From assembly GCF_025869515.1 (NCBI RefSeq), contig NZ_JAOZVR010000074.1, positions 1 through 57,353 on the forward strand: a DNA stretch of 57,353 bases, written 5' to 3'. The notes under the pieces are model-generated. The model was not told the origin of the DNA, made no database searches, and was given only the letters and a program-made list of their open reading frames with translations. Positions 45,861-55,369 of the stretch are shown piece by piece (position 1 is the stretch's first letter; every line of letters starts with the position of its first letter). The translations under genes and the position numbers were made by a program. This stretch comes from Ferrovibrio sp. GTDB taxonomy: Bacteria > Pseudomonadota > Alphaproteobacteria > Ferrovibrionales > Ferrovibrionaceae.

Positions 45861-46937
45861 ATGACCAATAAGAATATCAAGACTGAAGGCAAGTCCATCA
45901 GCCGCCGTTCGGCACTGCAGCTGGCCGGCGCCACGGTCGCGCTCACGTTTCCCGGCCCCTTCATCAGTCGCGCCCATGCGCGCGACGTCCTTTATGTGAA
46001 CACCTGGGGCGGTCCCTGGGAGGAAGCGGCGCAGAAGCATCTGTTCGAACCCTTCATGAAAGAGACCGGCGTCGAGATCAAGACAGTCTCGCCGGTTTCG
46101 TTTGCCAAGCTGGCTGCGCAGGTGAAAACCGGTGTCTATGAATTCGACGTCACCACGCTGGGCGATTCAGATATCGTGCGCGCCAATGAAGCCGGTATTA
46201 TCGAGGATGCGTCCAAAGCGCCGCTCGACCAGTCCAAACTCTGGCCCGGCGCGGTGTTCCAGAATGGCGTCGGCTCGCATGCCTTTGCCACGCTGATTTC
46301 CTATCGCAAGGACAAATTCCCCAATGGCGGGCCGCAGAGCTGGGCCGATTTCTTCAACCCGCAGAAATTCCCCGGCACGCGCTGTCTGCAGCGTCATGCC
46401 GGCCGTGTGCTGGCGATCGCGCTGCTCGCCGATGGCGTGGCGCCGGACAAGCTGTATCCGATGGATCTCGACCGCGCCTTCAAGGCGCTGGAACGGATCA
46501 AGCCGCACCTGCGCGTGTGGTGGACGCAGGGCCCGCAGTCGGGCCAGCTGCTGCGCGACGGCGAAGTGGATATGATCGGCATCTGGCAGACCTATCCGGT
46601 ACGCCTGATGCGGGAAAAGCAGCCGGTCGAACTGGTCTGGAACCAGGCGTTGCTCGATCGCGCCTACTGGGTGGTGTCGAAAGGCTCGCCGCGCGCCGAC
46701 CTGGCGTGGAAATTCGTCCAGTCGGCGATCCGGCCCGAGCGCATTTCGAAATTCGCACTGGAGAATATCTACGGCCCGCTCAATCCGAAGGCCTTCGAGC
46801 ATGTCAGCACCGACGACGCCAGGCTGATGCCGACCTCGCCCGAGAATATCAAGAAAGTGGTGATCCAGGACACCAGCAAAGCTTCCGATCAGCTGCAGGA
46901 GGCCAGCAAGCAGTTCGAGCGCTGGATCGGCCGCTAA
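45861..46937 (+). CDS. PotD-type ABC transporter solute-binding protein
   Basis: 358 residues with an exceptionally strong ribosome-binding site (GGAGGAGGGGG). A twin-arginine leader SISRRSALQLAGA and cleavage near SRAHA precede the mature protein VLYVNTWGGPWEEAAQKHLFEPF, typical of spermidine/putrescine-type receptors. That class also binds opines, aminoethylphosphonate and other amines. It begins the importer block after the M19-like gene and is followed 15 bp later by the first permease. The ligand is unknown. Confidence 0.93.
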   Translation: MTNKNIKTEGKSISRRSALQLAGATVALTFPGPFISRAHARDVLYVNTWGGPWEEAAQKHLFEPFMKETGVEIKTVSPVSFAKLAAQVKTGVYEFDVTTLGDSDIVRANEAGIIEDASKAPLDQSKLWPGAVFQNGVGSHAFATLISYRKDKFPNGGPQSWADFFNPQKFPGTRCLQRHAGRVLAIALLADGVAPDKLYPMDLDRAFKALERIKPHLRVWWTQGPQSGQLLRDGEVDMIGIWQTYPVRLMREKQPVELVWNQALLDRAYWVVSKGSPRADLAWKFVQSAIRPERISKFALENIYGPLNPKAFEHVSTDDARLMPTSPENIKKVVIQDTSKASDQLQEASKQFERWIGR

Positions 46938-46952
46938 GACCGGAGCATTGGT

Positions 46953-47807
46953 ATGACGCAGGGCACGGGCATTATGATGCAGCAGCGGGCCGGTCGCAGG
47001 ACCACATGGCTGCTGCTGTTGCCCGTGCTCGTTTTCCTGGCGGTGTTTTTTCTCGTGCCGCTCGGGCAGGTGCTATATTTCAGCGTGATGGATCCGACCT
47101 TCACGCTGCATCATTACCTGGCGTTCTTCACCGACGACTTCTACTGGCGGGTGCTGTTCGGTACCTTCCGCACAACCGCCATCGTTACCGCGTTTTCCCT
47201 GCTGCTGTCCTATCCGCTCAGCTATGCCATCGTGCGACTGGGTGGCGGCTTTGCCACCGCGATGCTGCTGATCGTGGCGATGAGCTTCTGGACCAGCTTC
47301 CTGGTCCGCACTTTTGCCTGGATGGTGATCCTTGGCAATAACGGCCCGCTGCGCGCCATTCTGGCTACCATGGGCTGGACTCCGCCGCCGGAACTGCTGT
47401 TCACCCGGTTCAGCTCCACGTTGGCGATGGTGCACCTGCTGGTGCCCTTCATGGTGCTGGCGCTCTATTCGGTGATGAAGAAGATCGACTACACCCTGGT
47501 GCGGGCCGCCATCAGCCTTGGCGCCACGCCGTTCGAAGCCTTCCGCCGGGTCTTTCTGCCGCTCAGCGCGCCCGGCATCGTCAACGGCTGCACGCTGGTT
47601 TTCATCATGTGCCTGGGCTTCTATGTCACGCCGGTGCTGCTCGGCAGTCCGCGCGAACAGATGATTGCCGGGCTGATCGGCACCCAGATCGAGGAATTCC
47701 TCGAATTCGGCGAGGCCTCGGCCACCGCCGTGATCCTGCTCTGCGTCACCATGACGGTGTTTGCCATCTACAACCGCTTTGTCGGTCTCGACAAGCTGTG
47801 GGGCTGA
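46953..47807 (+). CDS. PotB-type ABC transporter permease
   Basis: 284 residues, six membrane helices starting TTWLLLLPVLVFLAVFFLVPLGQ. The EAA loop is AISLGATPFEAFRRVFLPLSAPG. ILGNNGPLRAILATMGW and FTRFSSTLAMVHLLVPFMVL are typical PotB-class segments. It is coupled closely to the following PotC-type gene (2-bp gap) and forms the pore with it. Confidence 0.94.
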   Translation: MTQGTGIMMQQRAGRRTTWLLLLPVLVFLAVFFLVPLGQVLYFSVMDPTFTLHHYLAFFTDDFYWRVLFGTFRTTAIVTAFSLLLSYPLSYAIVRLGGGFATAMLLIVAMSFWTSFLVRTFAWMVILGNNGPLRAILATMGWTPPPELLFTRFSSTLAMVHLLVPFMVLALYSVMKKIDYTLVRAAISLGATPFEAFRRVFLPLSAPGIVNGCTLVFIMCLGFYVTPVLLGSPREQMIAGLIGTQIEEFLEFGEASATAVILLCVTMTVFAIYNRFVGLDKLWG

Positions 47808-47809
47808 GC

Positions 47810-48610
47810 ATGCGCATCGTCATTGCCCTGGCCCTGCTCTCTGCGCTGTTCATCCTTGGACCGCTGCTGATCGTGGTGCCGATGTCGTTCAGCACGGCGA
47901 AATCCTTCGCCTTCCCACCGCCGGATTACTGGCTCGGCTACTACCGCGCGTTCTTCGCCGATATCCGCTGGACCCAGCCGGTGATCAATTCGGTGCTGAT
48001 TGCGCTGGCCACCATGCTGCTGACCATGGCGCTGGTGATCCCGGCCTCGTTCGCCATGGTGCGGCAGCGCTTTCTCGGCCGATCGGCGATGAACCTTTTG
48101 CTGATGATGCCGATGATCGTGCCGCATATCGTCATGGCGCTCGGCTACTACTCCTATTTCGGCCATCTGAAGATCATTCATTCGCCGCTCGGCGTGGTGC
48201 TGGCCCATACCTGCCTGTCGGTGCCGGTCTGCTACCTGATCATCGCCGCCGCCCTGAAAGGCTTCGACCGCAACCTGGAGCGCGCCGCGATGAATCTGGG
48301 CGCCAGCCCGCTGCGTACCTTCTGGGAAGTCACCTTCCCGGTGCTGCGGCCGGGCTTCCTGGTCGGAGGCCTCTTCGCATTCATCCATTCCTTCGACGAG
48401 GCGGTCGTGGCAATCTTCATTTCCGGCCAGGCGGCATCCACCCTGCCGCGCAAGATGTTCGACAGTATCCGCATCGAGGCCGATCCGATCGTCTCGGTGG
48501 TCTCGACGCTGCTGTTCGCCGCCGTGCTGCTGGCCGTGCTCAGTCCATTGCTGTGGCGTGCCATAAGTAATACGCGGCGGCAGGTGCAGAGCGGGACCGC
48601 GACGGCATGA
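47810..48610 (+). CDS. PotC-type ABC transporter permease
   Basis: 266 residues from the ATG at 47810; the reading frame is open into the upstream permease but only this start fits PotC-type N-termini (MRIVIALALLSALFILGPLLIVVPMSFS). The EAA loop reads AAMNLGASPLRTFWEVTFPVLRPG. SFDEAVVAIFISG is the usual PotC segment. The stop overlaps the ATPase start (ATGA). Confidence 0.94.
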   Translation: MRIVIALALLSALFILGPLLIVVPMSFSTAKSFAFPPPDYWLGYYRAFFADIRWTQPVINSVLIALATMLLTMALVIPASFAMVRQRFLGRSAMNLLLMMPMIVPHIVMALGYYSYFGHLKIIHSPLGVVLAHTCLSVPVCYLIIAAALKGFDRNLERAAMNLGASPLRTFWEVTFPVLRPGFLVGGLFAFIHSFDEAVVAIFISGQAASTLPRKMFDSIRIEADPIVSVVSTLLFAAVLLAVLSPLLWRAISNTRRQVQSGTATA

Positions 48611-49710
48611 ATGCATTTGCGGGGCGTATGGAAGGACGGCAGGGCGTGACGGGCAGCTATCTCGAGATCCGCGATCTGGTCAAATCCTACGACGGCTATC
48701 AACAGGCCGTGCGCGGCATTTCGCTCGCTATCGCCAAGGGTGAATTCGTGTCATTCCTGGGACCGAGCGGTTCGGGCAAGACCACGACGCTGATGATGGT
48801 GGCCGGTTTCGAGCAGCCGACCGCGGGCCGCATCGTTCTGGGCGGGCGAGAGATCGCCCCGGTACCGCCGCACAAACGCAATATCGGCATGGTGTTCCAG
48901 AATTATGCGCTGTTTCCGCATATGACGGCGGCCGAGAATGTCGGCTTTCCCCTGCGCATGCGCAAACGTCCGGCAGCCGAAATTACCCGGCGCAGCCGCG
49001 AAGCGCTGGCGATGGTCGGACTGGCTGATTTCGCCGGCCGACAGCCGCGCGAACTCTCCGGCGGCCAGCAGCAACGCGTGGCGTTGGCGCGTGCGCTGGT
49101 GTTCGAGCCCGATGTGCTGCTGCTGGACGAACCACTGGGCGCGCTGGACAAGAATCTGCGCGAGCATATGCAGGTCGAGATCAAGCGCATCCATCGCGAG
49201 CTTGGCATCACCACGATCTACGTCACCCATGACCAGACCGAAGCGATGACCATGTCGGATCGCATCGCCGTGTTCAGCCAGGGTGTGGTAGAGCAGTTTG
49301 CCGCGCCGCTGGATGTTTACCTGCGCCCGGCGACCCGCTTTGTCGGTGGCTTTGTCGGCGACAGCAATTTCTTCGAGGCCAGCGGCCGGACCGGCATGCT
49401 GGAAGTCGCGGGGCTTGGCACGCTGAGCCTGCCGCAGGCGCCGGTATCGGCCAGTGGCCGTTACGATGTGCTGGTGCGACCCGAGGCGATCGGCCTGTGG
49501 CGCGGCAGCGGCGACAGGGCTGGCCATTGCGTGGTGCCGTTTACCGTGACGGCACTGGTCAATTACGGCGACAGCGTGCTGCTGATCGGCAGCAGCGGCG
49601 ACCTCAGCCTGCGCGCCCGCATCCCTTTTATGCTAGCAACCGATATCCGTGAAGGTACCGCACTCAGCCTAAGCTGGCGCCACGCCGACATGCATTGCAT
49701 ACCGGCTTGA
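48607..49710 (+). CDS. PotA-type ABC transporter ATPase
   Basis: 367 residues. Walker A GPSGSGKTT, Q-loop FQNYALFPHMT, signature LSGGQQQR, Walker B VLLLDEPLGALD, H-loop VTHDQTEAMTMSD and a C-terminal TOBE-type regulatory domain (VGDSNFFEA, VRPEAIGLW, VNYGDSVLLIG). An extra N-terminal about 15 residues precede the first beta strand. It energises the PotB/PotC-type pore and ends the operon, 4 bp from the stop of the convergent M20 gene. Confidence 0.95.
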   Translation: MNAFAGRMEGRQGVTGSYLEIRDLVKSYDGYQQAVRGISLAIAKGEFVSFLGPSGSGKTTTLMMVAGFEQPTAGRIVLGGREIAPVPPHKRNIGMVFQNYALFPHMTAAENVGFPLRMRKRPAAEITRRSREALAMVGLADFAGRQPRELSGGQQQRVALARALVFEPDVLLLDEPLGALDKNLREHMQVEIKRIHRELGITTIYVTHDQTEAMTMSDRIAVFSQGVVEQFAAPLDVYLRPATRFVGGFVGDSNFFEASGRTGMLEVAGLGTLSLPQAPVSASGRYDVLVRPEAIGLWRGSGDRAGHCVVPFTVTALVNYGDSVLLIGSSGDLSLRARIPFMLATDIREGTALSLSWRHADMHCIPA

Positions 49711-49714
49711 ACGC

Positions 49715-51220
49715 TTATGCCGGCCTGGACCGGCTGAGCGGTGCTGCGGTGAACGGCGAAGTGCCGGCGCCGAGCAGGATGCCAGGCTTGTTCTTGCGTT
49801 CGAACGGCAGTTCCACCAGCGGCGGGATCGGACAGCTGTAAGGCGCGCCGGCGGTACGTTGTTCCCATTCCTCGCGGGCGGATTTCAGCAGCGCCTCGTC
49901 GCTGAACGCGTCAATGGCGGTGGCCGCCATGGCCTTGGCCGCCTGCAGCATTGCCTTGTGCGCGGCCGGCTGTTTACCCTGTGCCACCAGCTGCCAGGAA
50001 TGTCCCGGAGTGCCGACGGCGAAGCAGGGGGCCCAGCATTGAACGGTGGGCGTCAGCCAGCTGACATCGCCCACATCGGTGGAGCCATAGAGCTGCCGGG
50101 GTGTGCCATCGAAGGGCAGGATGCCTTCATGCAGCGGCCTGTCATAAGTGGTCGGTTCGCCGACGCTGCGTAAGCTTGAGAATACATCCTCCGGCGTCAA
50201 CGCATCGCGTCGCATGCGCTCGGCAAAGGCGCGGTCGGCATCGTCGAACTGCACGGGGCCGAGCTGTTCTATATTGCGATGCATCGCCCATTCCAGTGCC
50301 ATATTGGGCAGCACTTCGGAGCAGGCCTTGTCGAAATCGACAAAGGCCTGGGTCTCGGTCATCAGTGCAGCACCCTCGGCGATTTTCTTGACCCGCTCGA
50401 ACAGGGTATTGGCCAGTGCCACCGAAGGACCGCGCACCAGGTACAGCACTTCCGCCCTGGCCTGCACCACATTGGGCGAGATGCCACCGGTATCGGTGAT
50501 GGCGTAATGCACCCGGGTATTGGAAGGCATATGTTCGCGCATGTAATTGACGCCGACATTCATCAGTTCGACGGCATCCAGCGCGCTACGGCCCAGATGC
50601 GGCGCGCTGGCCGCGTGGGCGGCACGGCCGCTGAAGCGGAAATAGGCCTGGATATTGGCCAGGCTGTTGACCGACATGACGCCGAAGAAGCTGCCGGGAT
50701 GCCAGGTGACGGCGGCATCCAGATCGGCGAACAGGCCGGCGCGTGCCATGAAGGTCTTGCCCGATCCGCCTTCTTCTGCCGGGCAGCCGTAATAGCGCAC
50801 GCGGCCGGGCAGCCTGTGCTGTGCCAGATAATCCTTCACCGCGATGGCCGCCAGCATGGCGCCGGCGCCCAGCAGGTTATGGCCGCAGCCCTGGCCGTTG
50901 GCCTGTGTGGTCGACCGCCGCTCGGTGACGCCCGAGGCCTGGCCGAGGCCTGACAGGGCATCATATTCGCCGAGCAAACCAATTAGCGGACCATTGCCGC
51001 CGCCACTATCATGCCCAGCTTCCGCCATGAAGGCAGTGGGGATGCCGGCGATGTCGCGGGTGATGCGAAAGCCCTCTTTTTCCAGCAGCGCAACCTGCGC
51101 CGCAACCGCGCCATGCTCCTGATAGCGCAGTTCGGCCAGATCCCATACCGCATCGCTCAGCGCCATGCAGGCTGCGGCCTTGATGTCGCACAAAGAAGAT
51201 ATGTCGCGGATATTCTGCAT
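49715..51220 (-). CDS. M20 family amidohydrolase, AbgB-like
   Basis: 501 residues from the ATG at 51220. It resembles the p-aminobenzoyl-glutamate hydrolase B subunit and related aminoacylases. Metal-site motifs include GLLGEYDALSGLGQ, NGQGCGHNLLGAGAM, GCPAEEGGSGKTFM and the late TPGHSWQLVAQG His. The lid/dimerisation domain follows AAHAASAPHLGRSALDAVELMNVG. No signal peptide, so it is cytoplasmic. It is divergent from an orphan peptide-type receptor and convergent with the importer. Hydrolysis of an N-acyl or N-aroyl amino acid is likely. Confidence 0.92.
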   Translation of the reverse strand: MQNIRDISSLCDIKAAACMALSDAVWDLAELRYQEHGAVAAQVALLEKEGFRITRDIAGIPTAFMAEAGHDSGGGNGPLIGLLGEYDALSGLGQASGVTERRSTTQANGQGCGHNLLGAGAMLAAIAVKDYLAQHRLPGRVRYYGCPAEEGGSGKTFMARAGLFADLDAAVTWHPGSFFGVMSVNSLANIQAYFRFSGRAAHAASAPHLGRSALDAVELMNVGVNYMREHMPSNTRVHYAITDTGGISPNVVQARAEVLYLVRGPSVALANTLFERVKKIAEGAALMTETQAFVDFDKACSEVLPNMALEWAMHRNIEQLGPVQFDDADRAFAERMRRDALTPEDVFSSLRSVGEPTTYDRPLHEGILPFDGTPRQLYGSTDVGDVSWLTPTVQCWAPCFAVGTPGHSWQLVAQGKQPAAHKAMLQAAKAMAATAIDAFSDEALLKSAREEWEQRTAGAPYSCPIPPLVELPFERKNKPGILLGAGTSPFTAAPLSRSRPA

Positions 51221-51329
51221 AGGCTCGCTTGTTTTTGCGCTTTCCAGGATCGGCAGAATCCTTCTACTCTGAAAACCGGATCGCGGTAAGGGCGTGCTGC
51301 CCGAGGCCGCATATATTGCGGGGGATCGC

Positions 51330-52919
51330 ATGAAACAGATTGCGCGTGACTGGTTGCGTCGTATTGCAGGGGCACTGGTGAGCAGCATGCTGCTGGCCGC
51401 TGCACTGCCGGTATCAGCCCAGGACCTGAAGATCGGGCTGAAGACCGAGCCCAGCTCGCTGGACCCGCATTATCATGCGCTGATCCCCAACAACCAGATC
51501 GCCTTCCATATCTTCGAGGCGCTGACCATGACGGATGCCGATGGCAATCTGCATCCGGGTCTGGCGACATCGTGGAAAGCGATCAGCGATACGGTGTGGG
51601 AATTCAAGCTGCGCCCGAATGTCAAATTCTCCGACGGTTCGCCGTTCACGGCCGAGGATGTGGTCTTCACATTCGGACGCACCGGCAAGGTGCCGAACAG
51701 CCCGTCGCCGTTTACCATCTATTCCAAGCAGGTCATCGGTTTCGATATCGTCGATCCGTTGACCATCCATCTCAGGACGGCCGCAGCAGCGCCGGCGCTG
51801 CCACTCGATATGTCCTTCATCGCCATCATGTCGAAGAAAGCGGCCAAGCCCGATGTGGCCGAGGGCATGACCACCGAAGGCCTCAATCAGGGGCAGGGCC
51901 TGATCGGCACCGGTCCGTTCAAATATGTGGAATGGAAGCGCGGCAATCAGCTGGTGCTGGAACGCAACGAGGCTTACTGGGGCGCCAAGCCGGCCTGGAA
52001 GACGGTGACCTTCCGGCCACTCACCAACTCGGCGACCCGTGTGGCAGCCATGCTGGCCGGTGACGTCGATCTGATCGAGGATCCACCGACCGACGATCTC
52101 GACCGGCTGAAGAAAGATCCGAAGCTGCGGGTTTCTGAATTCGTCTCCAACCGCATCATTTATATCCATATGGATCATTTCGCTGAGCCCAGCATCGGCA
52201 TCGAGGGCACCAACGGCAAGAATCCGCTGAAGGACAAGCGGGTGCGCCAGGCGCTGTCGCTCGCCATCGACCGCGAGGCGATCGGCGCGCGCATCATGGA
52301 AAATGTCGGTATCCCGGCCGGCGGTTTCCTGCCTTACCCGATGTTCGGTGCCGGCAAGGACGAGAAGCCGGACAAATACGACCTGAACAAGGCCAAGGCC
52401 CTGCTGGCTGAAGCCGGTTATCCCGATGGTTTCAGCATTGCCCTGGGCACGCCGAACGGCCGCTACATCAACGACATCAAGGTGGCCCAGGCGGTTGCCG
52501 CGATGTGGACCCGCGCCGGTATCAAGACCAAGGTGGATGCAGCCGTGCCGCCGGTCTTCTTCAAGAGTCGTGACGAGTTCAAATACAGCGCCTATATGGC
52601 CGGCTGGGGTGCGGGCGAGGTGAGCAATTCGCTGCGCTCGTTGGTTGCCACGCCGAACCGCGAAAAAGGCATGGGCACCACCAACAAGGGCCGCTATTCC
52701 AACCCGGCTCTGGATGCCAAGATTGAAGAGGCCCTGCGCACGATCGACAACGACAAGCGGTCTGCCCTGCTGCAGGAGGCGACCAAGATCGCCATGACCG
52801 ATTATGCCCTGCTGCCGCTGCATTTCGAGAAGTCGACCTGGGCCATGAAGCAGACGATCACCTATCCGGGCCGCAACGACCAGATGGTGCGGGCGGATTT
52901 CATCAAGCCGGCGAAATAG
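51330..52919 (+). CDS. Peptide/nickel-type ABC substrate-binding protein (family 5)
   Basis: 529 residues from the ATG at 51330 (GGGGA upstream). The Sec signal peptide RIAGALVSSMLLAAALPVSAQ is followed by DLKIGLKTEPSSLDPHYHALIPN, the standard DppA/OppA-class start; WEFKLRPNVKFSDGSPFTAEDVVFTF and LKDKRVRQALSLAIDREAI are further family marks. No cognate permeases or ATPases are adjacent, so it must use a transporter encoded elsewhere. Divergence from the M20 hydrolase suggests that its ligand is a peptide-like substrate of that enzyme. Confidence 0.94.
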   Translation: MKQIARDWLRRIAGALVSSMLLAAALPVSAQDLKIGLKTEPSSLDPHYHALIPNNQIAFHIFEALTMTDADGNLHPGLATSWKAISDTVWEFKLRPNVKFSDGSPFTAEDVVFTFGRTGKVPNSPSPFTIYSKQVIGFDIVDPLTIHLRTAAAAPALPLDMSFIAIMSKKAAKPDVAEGMTTEGLNQGQGLIGTGPFKYVEWKRGNQLVLERNEAYWGAKPAWKTVTFRPLTNSATRVAAMLAGDVDLIEDPPTDDLDRLKKDPKLRVSEFVSNRIIYIHMDHFAEPSIGIEGTNGKNPLKDKRVRQALSLAIDREAIGARIMENVGIPAGGFLPYPMFGAGKDEKPDKYDLNKAKALLAEAGYPDGFSIALGTPNGRYINDIKVAQAVAAMWTRAGIKTKVDAAVPPVFFKSRDEFKYSAYMAGWGAGEVSNSLRSLVATPNREKGMGTTNKGRYSNPALDAKIEEALRTIDNDKRSALLQEATKIAMTDYALLPLHFEKSTWAMKQTITYPGRNDQMVRADFIKPAK

Positions 52920-52940
52920 CGTCGCCGACCTCATCAGCAC

Positions 52941-52972
52941 AAAGGGCCGCAGTGATGCGGCCCTTTTCGTTT
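52941..52972. terminator. Bidirectional rho-independent terminator
   Basis: AAAGGGCCGC (52941-52950) pairs with GCGGCCCTTT (52957-52966) around AGTGAT. The plus strand continues TCGTTT and the minus strand ends in AAA-derived T residues, so it can serve both the receptor gene and the convergent AhpD-like gene. Confidence 0.9.
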
Positions 52973-52992
52973 AAGCGGCATGCCGCCGCAGT

Positions 52993-53586
52993 TTATAACC
53001 CGTGTTTGGCAATCTGCCAGCCGGTATGGTTGAGGTTGCGGTTGCCAGCCTGGATACCAATATCTTCCAGCGTGGTCGCCATTGAATCGTTCCAGCGATT
53101 CAGGAATCCGAACAGGGCGATCACGCCGACAATCTCAACGATTTCATCGTCATTCCAGTGTTGGCGCAGAGCAGTCTGAATCTCGAGTGTCACTGCATTC
53201 GGCACGCAGGCTGCCGCCAGGGCAAAATCGAAGGCCGCCCGTTCGGCGTCGCTGAAATGCGGGCTGGTCTGGTATTCCCAGATGTCGCGCAGTCGTTCCA
53301 GGCTGGCACCGAAACGTTCGGCCGCCAGGATGGTATGCGCTTCACAGTAGCGGCAGCCGGCGGCATGTGAGGCGACATAGCCGATCAGGCGCTTCTGTTC
53401 GGCGGTGACGCGACCGCCATTTTCCATCACGGCTTTGTTCAGATCGGTGAAGGCACGGGCGATGGCCGGCCGGCGCTGCATGGTGAGCACACTGTTCGGC
53501 ACTACGCCCAGCGGGCCGCGGAAGAACTGGATCAGATCTGTCAGGTCGGGATTGTGGTCTTCGGGGAGCGGAGCAACCAGGGGCAT
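52993..53586 (-). CDS. AhpD-like/carboxymuconolactone decarboxylase family protein
   Basis: 197 residues, all-helical. The redox motif CRYCEAH (Cys78, Cys81, His84) within GYVASHAAGCRYCEAHT identifies the alkylhydroperoxidase-like branch rather than the lactone decarboxylase branch. The usual upstream Glu of the proton relay could lie in the TAEQKRLI segment. Such proteins detoxify peroxides or act in unknown steps of catabolic clusters. It lies 15 bp after an acyl-CoA ligase gene in the same operon. Confidence 0.9.
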   Translation of the reverse strand: MPLVAPLPEDHNPDLTDLIQFFRGPLGVVPNSVLTMQRRPAIARAFTDLNKAVMENGGRVTAEQKRLIGYVASHAAGCRYCEAHTILAAERFGASLERLRDIWEYQTSPHFSDAERAAFDFALAAACVPNAVTLEIQTALRQHWNDDEIVEIVGVIALFGFLNRWNDSMATTLEDIGIQAGNRNLNHTGWQIAKHGL

Positions 53587-53601
53587 GTTTTATCTTCCGT
53601 G

Positions 53602-55287
53602 TCAATCGGCTGCGTCGCGCGGTGGGGATTTCGGCATGGCTTTGCGTTCCTCGTCCTGCAGCACGCGCCACAGGATCTTGCCGGTCGCCGATTTCGGCAG
53701 GGCTTGCGCGAATTCGACCACGCGCGGCACCTTGTAAGCCGCCATGCGCTCGCGGCACCAGGCCTGCACGCTGTCCGGCGTCATGGTGGTGGCGCCATCC
53801 TTCGGCACGATCACGGCTTTCACTGTTTCACCGCGATGGGCATCGGCAGTGGCGATGATGCAGACCTCGCGGATACCGGGATGGGCATACATCATGGCCT
53901 CGATCTCGCTTGGCCAGACCTTGTAACCGGAGGCATTGATCATGCGCTTGAGGCGGTCGACAAGGAAGAAGAAACCCTGTTCGTCGTAATAACCGAGGTC
54001 GCCGGAGCGGAAGAAGCGCTTGCCGTCGCGTTCGAAAAACACCTTCGCGGTTTCTTCCGGCCGGTTCCAGTAGCCGAGGAAAATCTGCGGCCCGGCCATC
54101 ACGATCTCGCCGGTCTCGTTGGGGCCGAGCTCTTCCAGCGTGTCGGGATTTACGATGCGGGAATCGACATCGAAGACCGGAATCCCCAGGCATTGCGGCT
54201 TCGGATTGTCGACCGGGTTGATATGCGTGGCGGCGATGGTCTCCGACAGGCCATAGCCTTCGATGTAATCCAGCCCGGTGAAATCCTTCAACTTGGCCGC
54301 CACCGCCCTGGGCATCGGGGCGCCGCCGCCGCCGATGCCGATCAGCGACGACAGGTCCCAGCTGGCTGAGGCCGGATCGGACAGGAAGTCGACGCACATC
54401 GTGGTGATATTGCGCCAGTGCGTGACGCGATGGCGCCGGATCAGCTCGGCCGCCACCTTGCGGTCCCAGCGCGTCATCACCACCAGCGTCGCACCGTTGA
54501 ACAGCGGCGCATTCATCGAATTCTGCATGCCGGTGACATGGAACAGCGGCAGGGTGACCAGCTGCACCGATTCCGGTGTCGCCGGATTCCAGGCGATCGA
54601 GCCGAACAGCGTGGCGGTCACGCCGCGGATACTGTGCAGGCAGCCTTTCGGCGCGCCGGTGGTACCCGAGGAATAAGGCAGCACACACCAGTCGTCATGC
54701 GTCGCCTTGTGGGGGCTGGCCGCATGGTTTGCCGCCAGCGCGTCACTCCAGGCGATGGCGGGCGCCGACACGGCCATGCGCGGCGCCGTCATCACGTCCG
54801 GCAGATCGAAGTCGGTCGGCTGGGTCAGGTAGTCGGCATAGGCTGCCACCACGGCATGCTGCAGCTCGACGCCGAGCAGCGGCTGCGCATGGGGGAAAAC
54901 CTCCTGGCCGCAGATCACGGTGCCGGCATTGGTATCGCGCGCGATATGGCGCAGTTCTTCGGCTTTGCTCATCGGGTTGACCGGCACCACCACGGCGGTC
55001 AGCCGCTGGATAGCGTAATAGGCGATTACGTATTGCGGGCTGTTCTGCATGTAGAGCAGCACCCGGTCGGCACGCTGTACACCGCAATGCTGTTCCAGCC
55101 AGCCGGCCAGCCGGTCGACATGGTCTTTCAGCTGCGCATAGGTCAGGACCGAACCGTAATAGAGGATCGCCGGCTTGGTCGGGTAACGCCGGGCCGACAG
55201 TTCCAGGTTTTCGTACAGGCTGGTGGCCGGCAGGGTCAGGTGTTTGGGCACCCCCTTGGGCCAGACCGCGTAATGCCGGTCGAACAT
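53602..55287 (-). CDS. Acyl-CoA ligase (ANL superfamily, class I adenylate-forming)
   Basis: 561 residues with GGAGGAAACC before the ATG. The ATP-binding loop is YSSGTTGAPKG; further core motifs are GYGLSETIAATH, TGEIVMAGPQIFLGYWNRPEET, RSGDLGYYDEQGFFFLVDRLKRMINASGYKV and the C-terminal catalytic lysine in LPKSATGKILWR. It activates a carboxylic acid as AMP ester and then CoA thioester. Facing a Rieske dioxygenase operon, it may act on an aromatic or cyclic acid, although long- and medium-chain fatty acids are equally possible from sequence. Confidence 0.94.
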   Translation of the reverse strand: MFDRHYAVWPKGVPKHLTLPATSLYENLELSARRYPTKPAILYYGSVLTYAQLKDHVDRLAGWLEQHCGVQRADRVLLYMQNSPQYVIAYYAIQRLTAVVVPVNPMSKAEELRHIARDTNAGTVICGQEVFPHAQPLLGVELQHAVVAAYADYLTQPTDFDLPDVMTAPRMAVSAPAIAWSDALAANHAASPHKATHDDWCVLPYSSGTTGAPKGCLHSIRGVTATLFGSIAWNPATPESVQLVTLPLFHVTGMQNSMNAPLFNGATLVVMTRWDRKVAAELIRRHRVTHWRNITTMCVDFLSDPASASWDLSSLIGIGGGGAPMPRAVAAKLKDFTGLDYIEGYGLSETIAATHINPVDNPKPQCLGIPVFDVDSRIVNPDTLEELGPNETGEIVMAGPQIFLGYWNRPEETAKVFFERDGKRFFRSGDLGYYDEQGFFFLVDRLKRMINASGYKVWPSEIEAMMYAHPGIREVCIIATADAHRGETVKAVIVPKDGATTMTPDSVQAWCRERMAAYKVPRVVEFAQALPKSATGKILWRVLQDEERKAMPKSPPRDAAD

Positions 55288-55369
55288 CGGTTTCCTCCGT
55301 TTATGCCGGGCATGCTCCGGTGTTTCGGTTCCGGATTCAATTGTGACCTAAGGGAAGGCGCGCGTTCGG

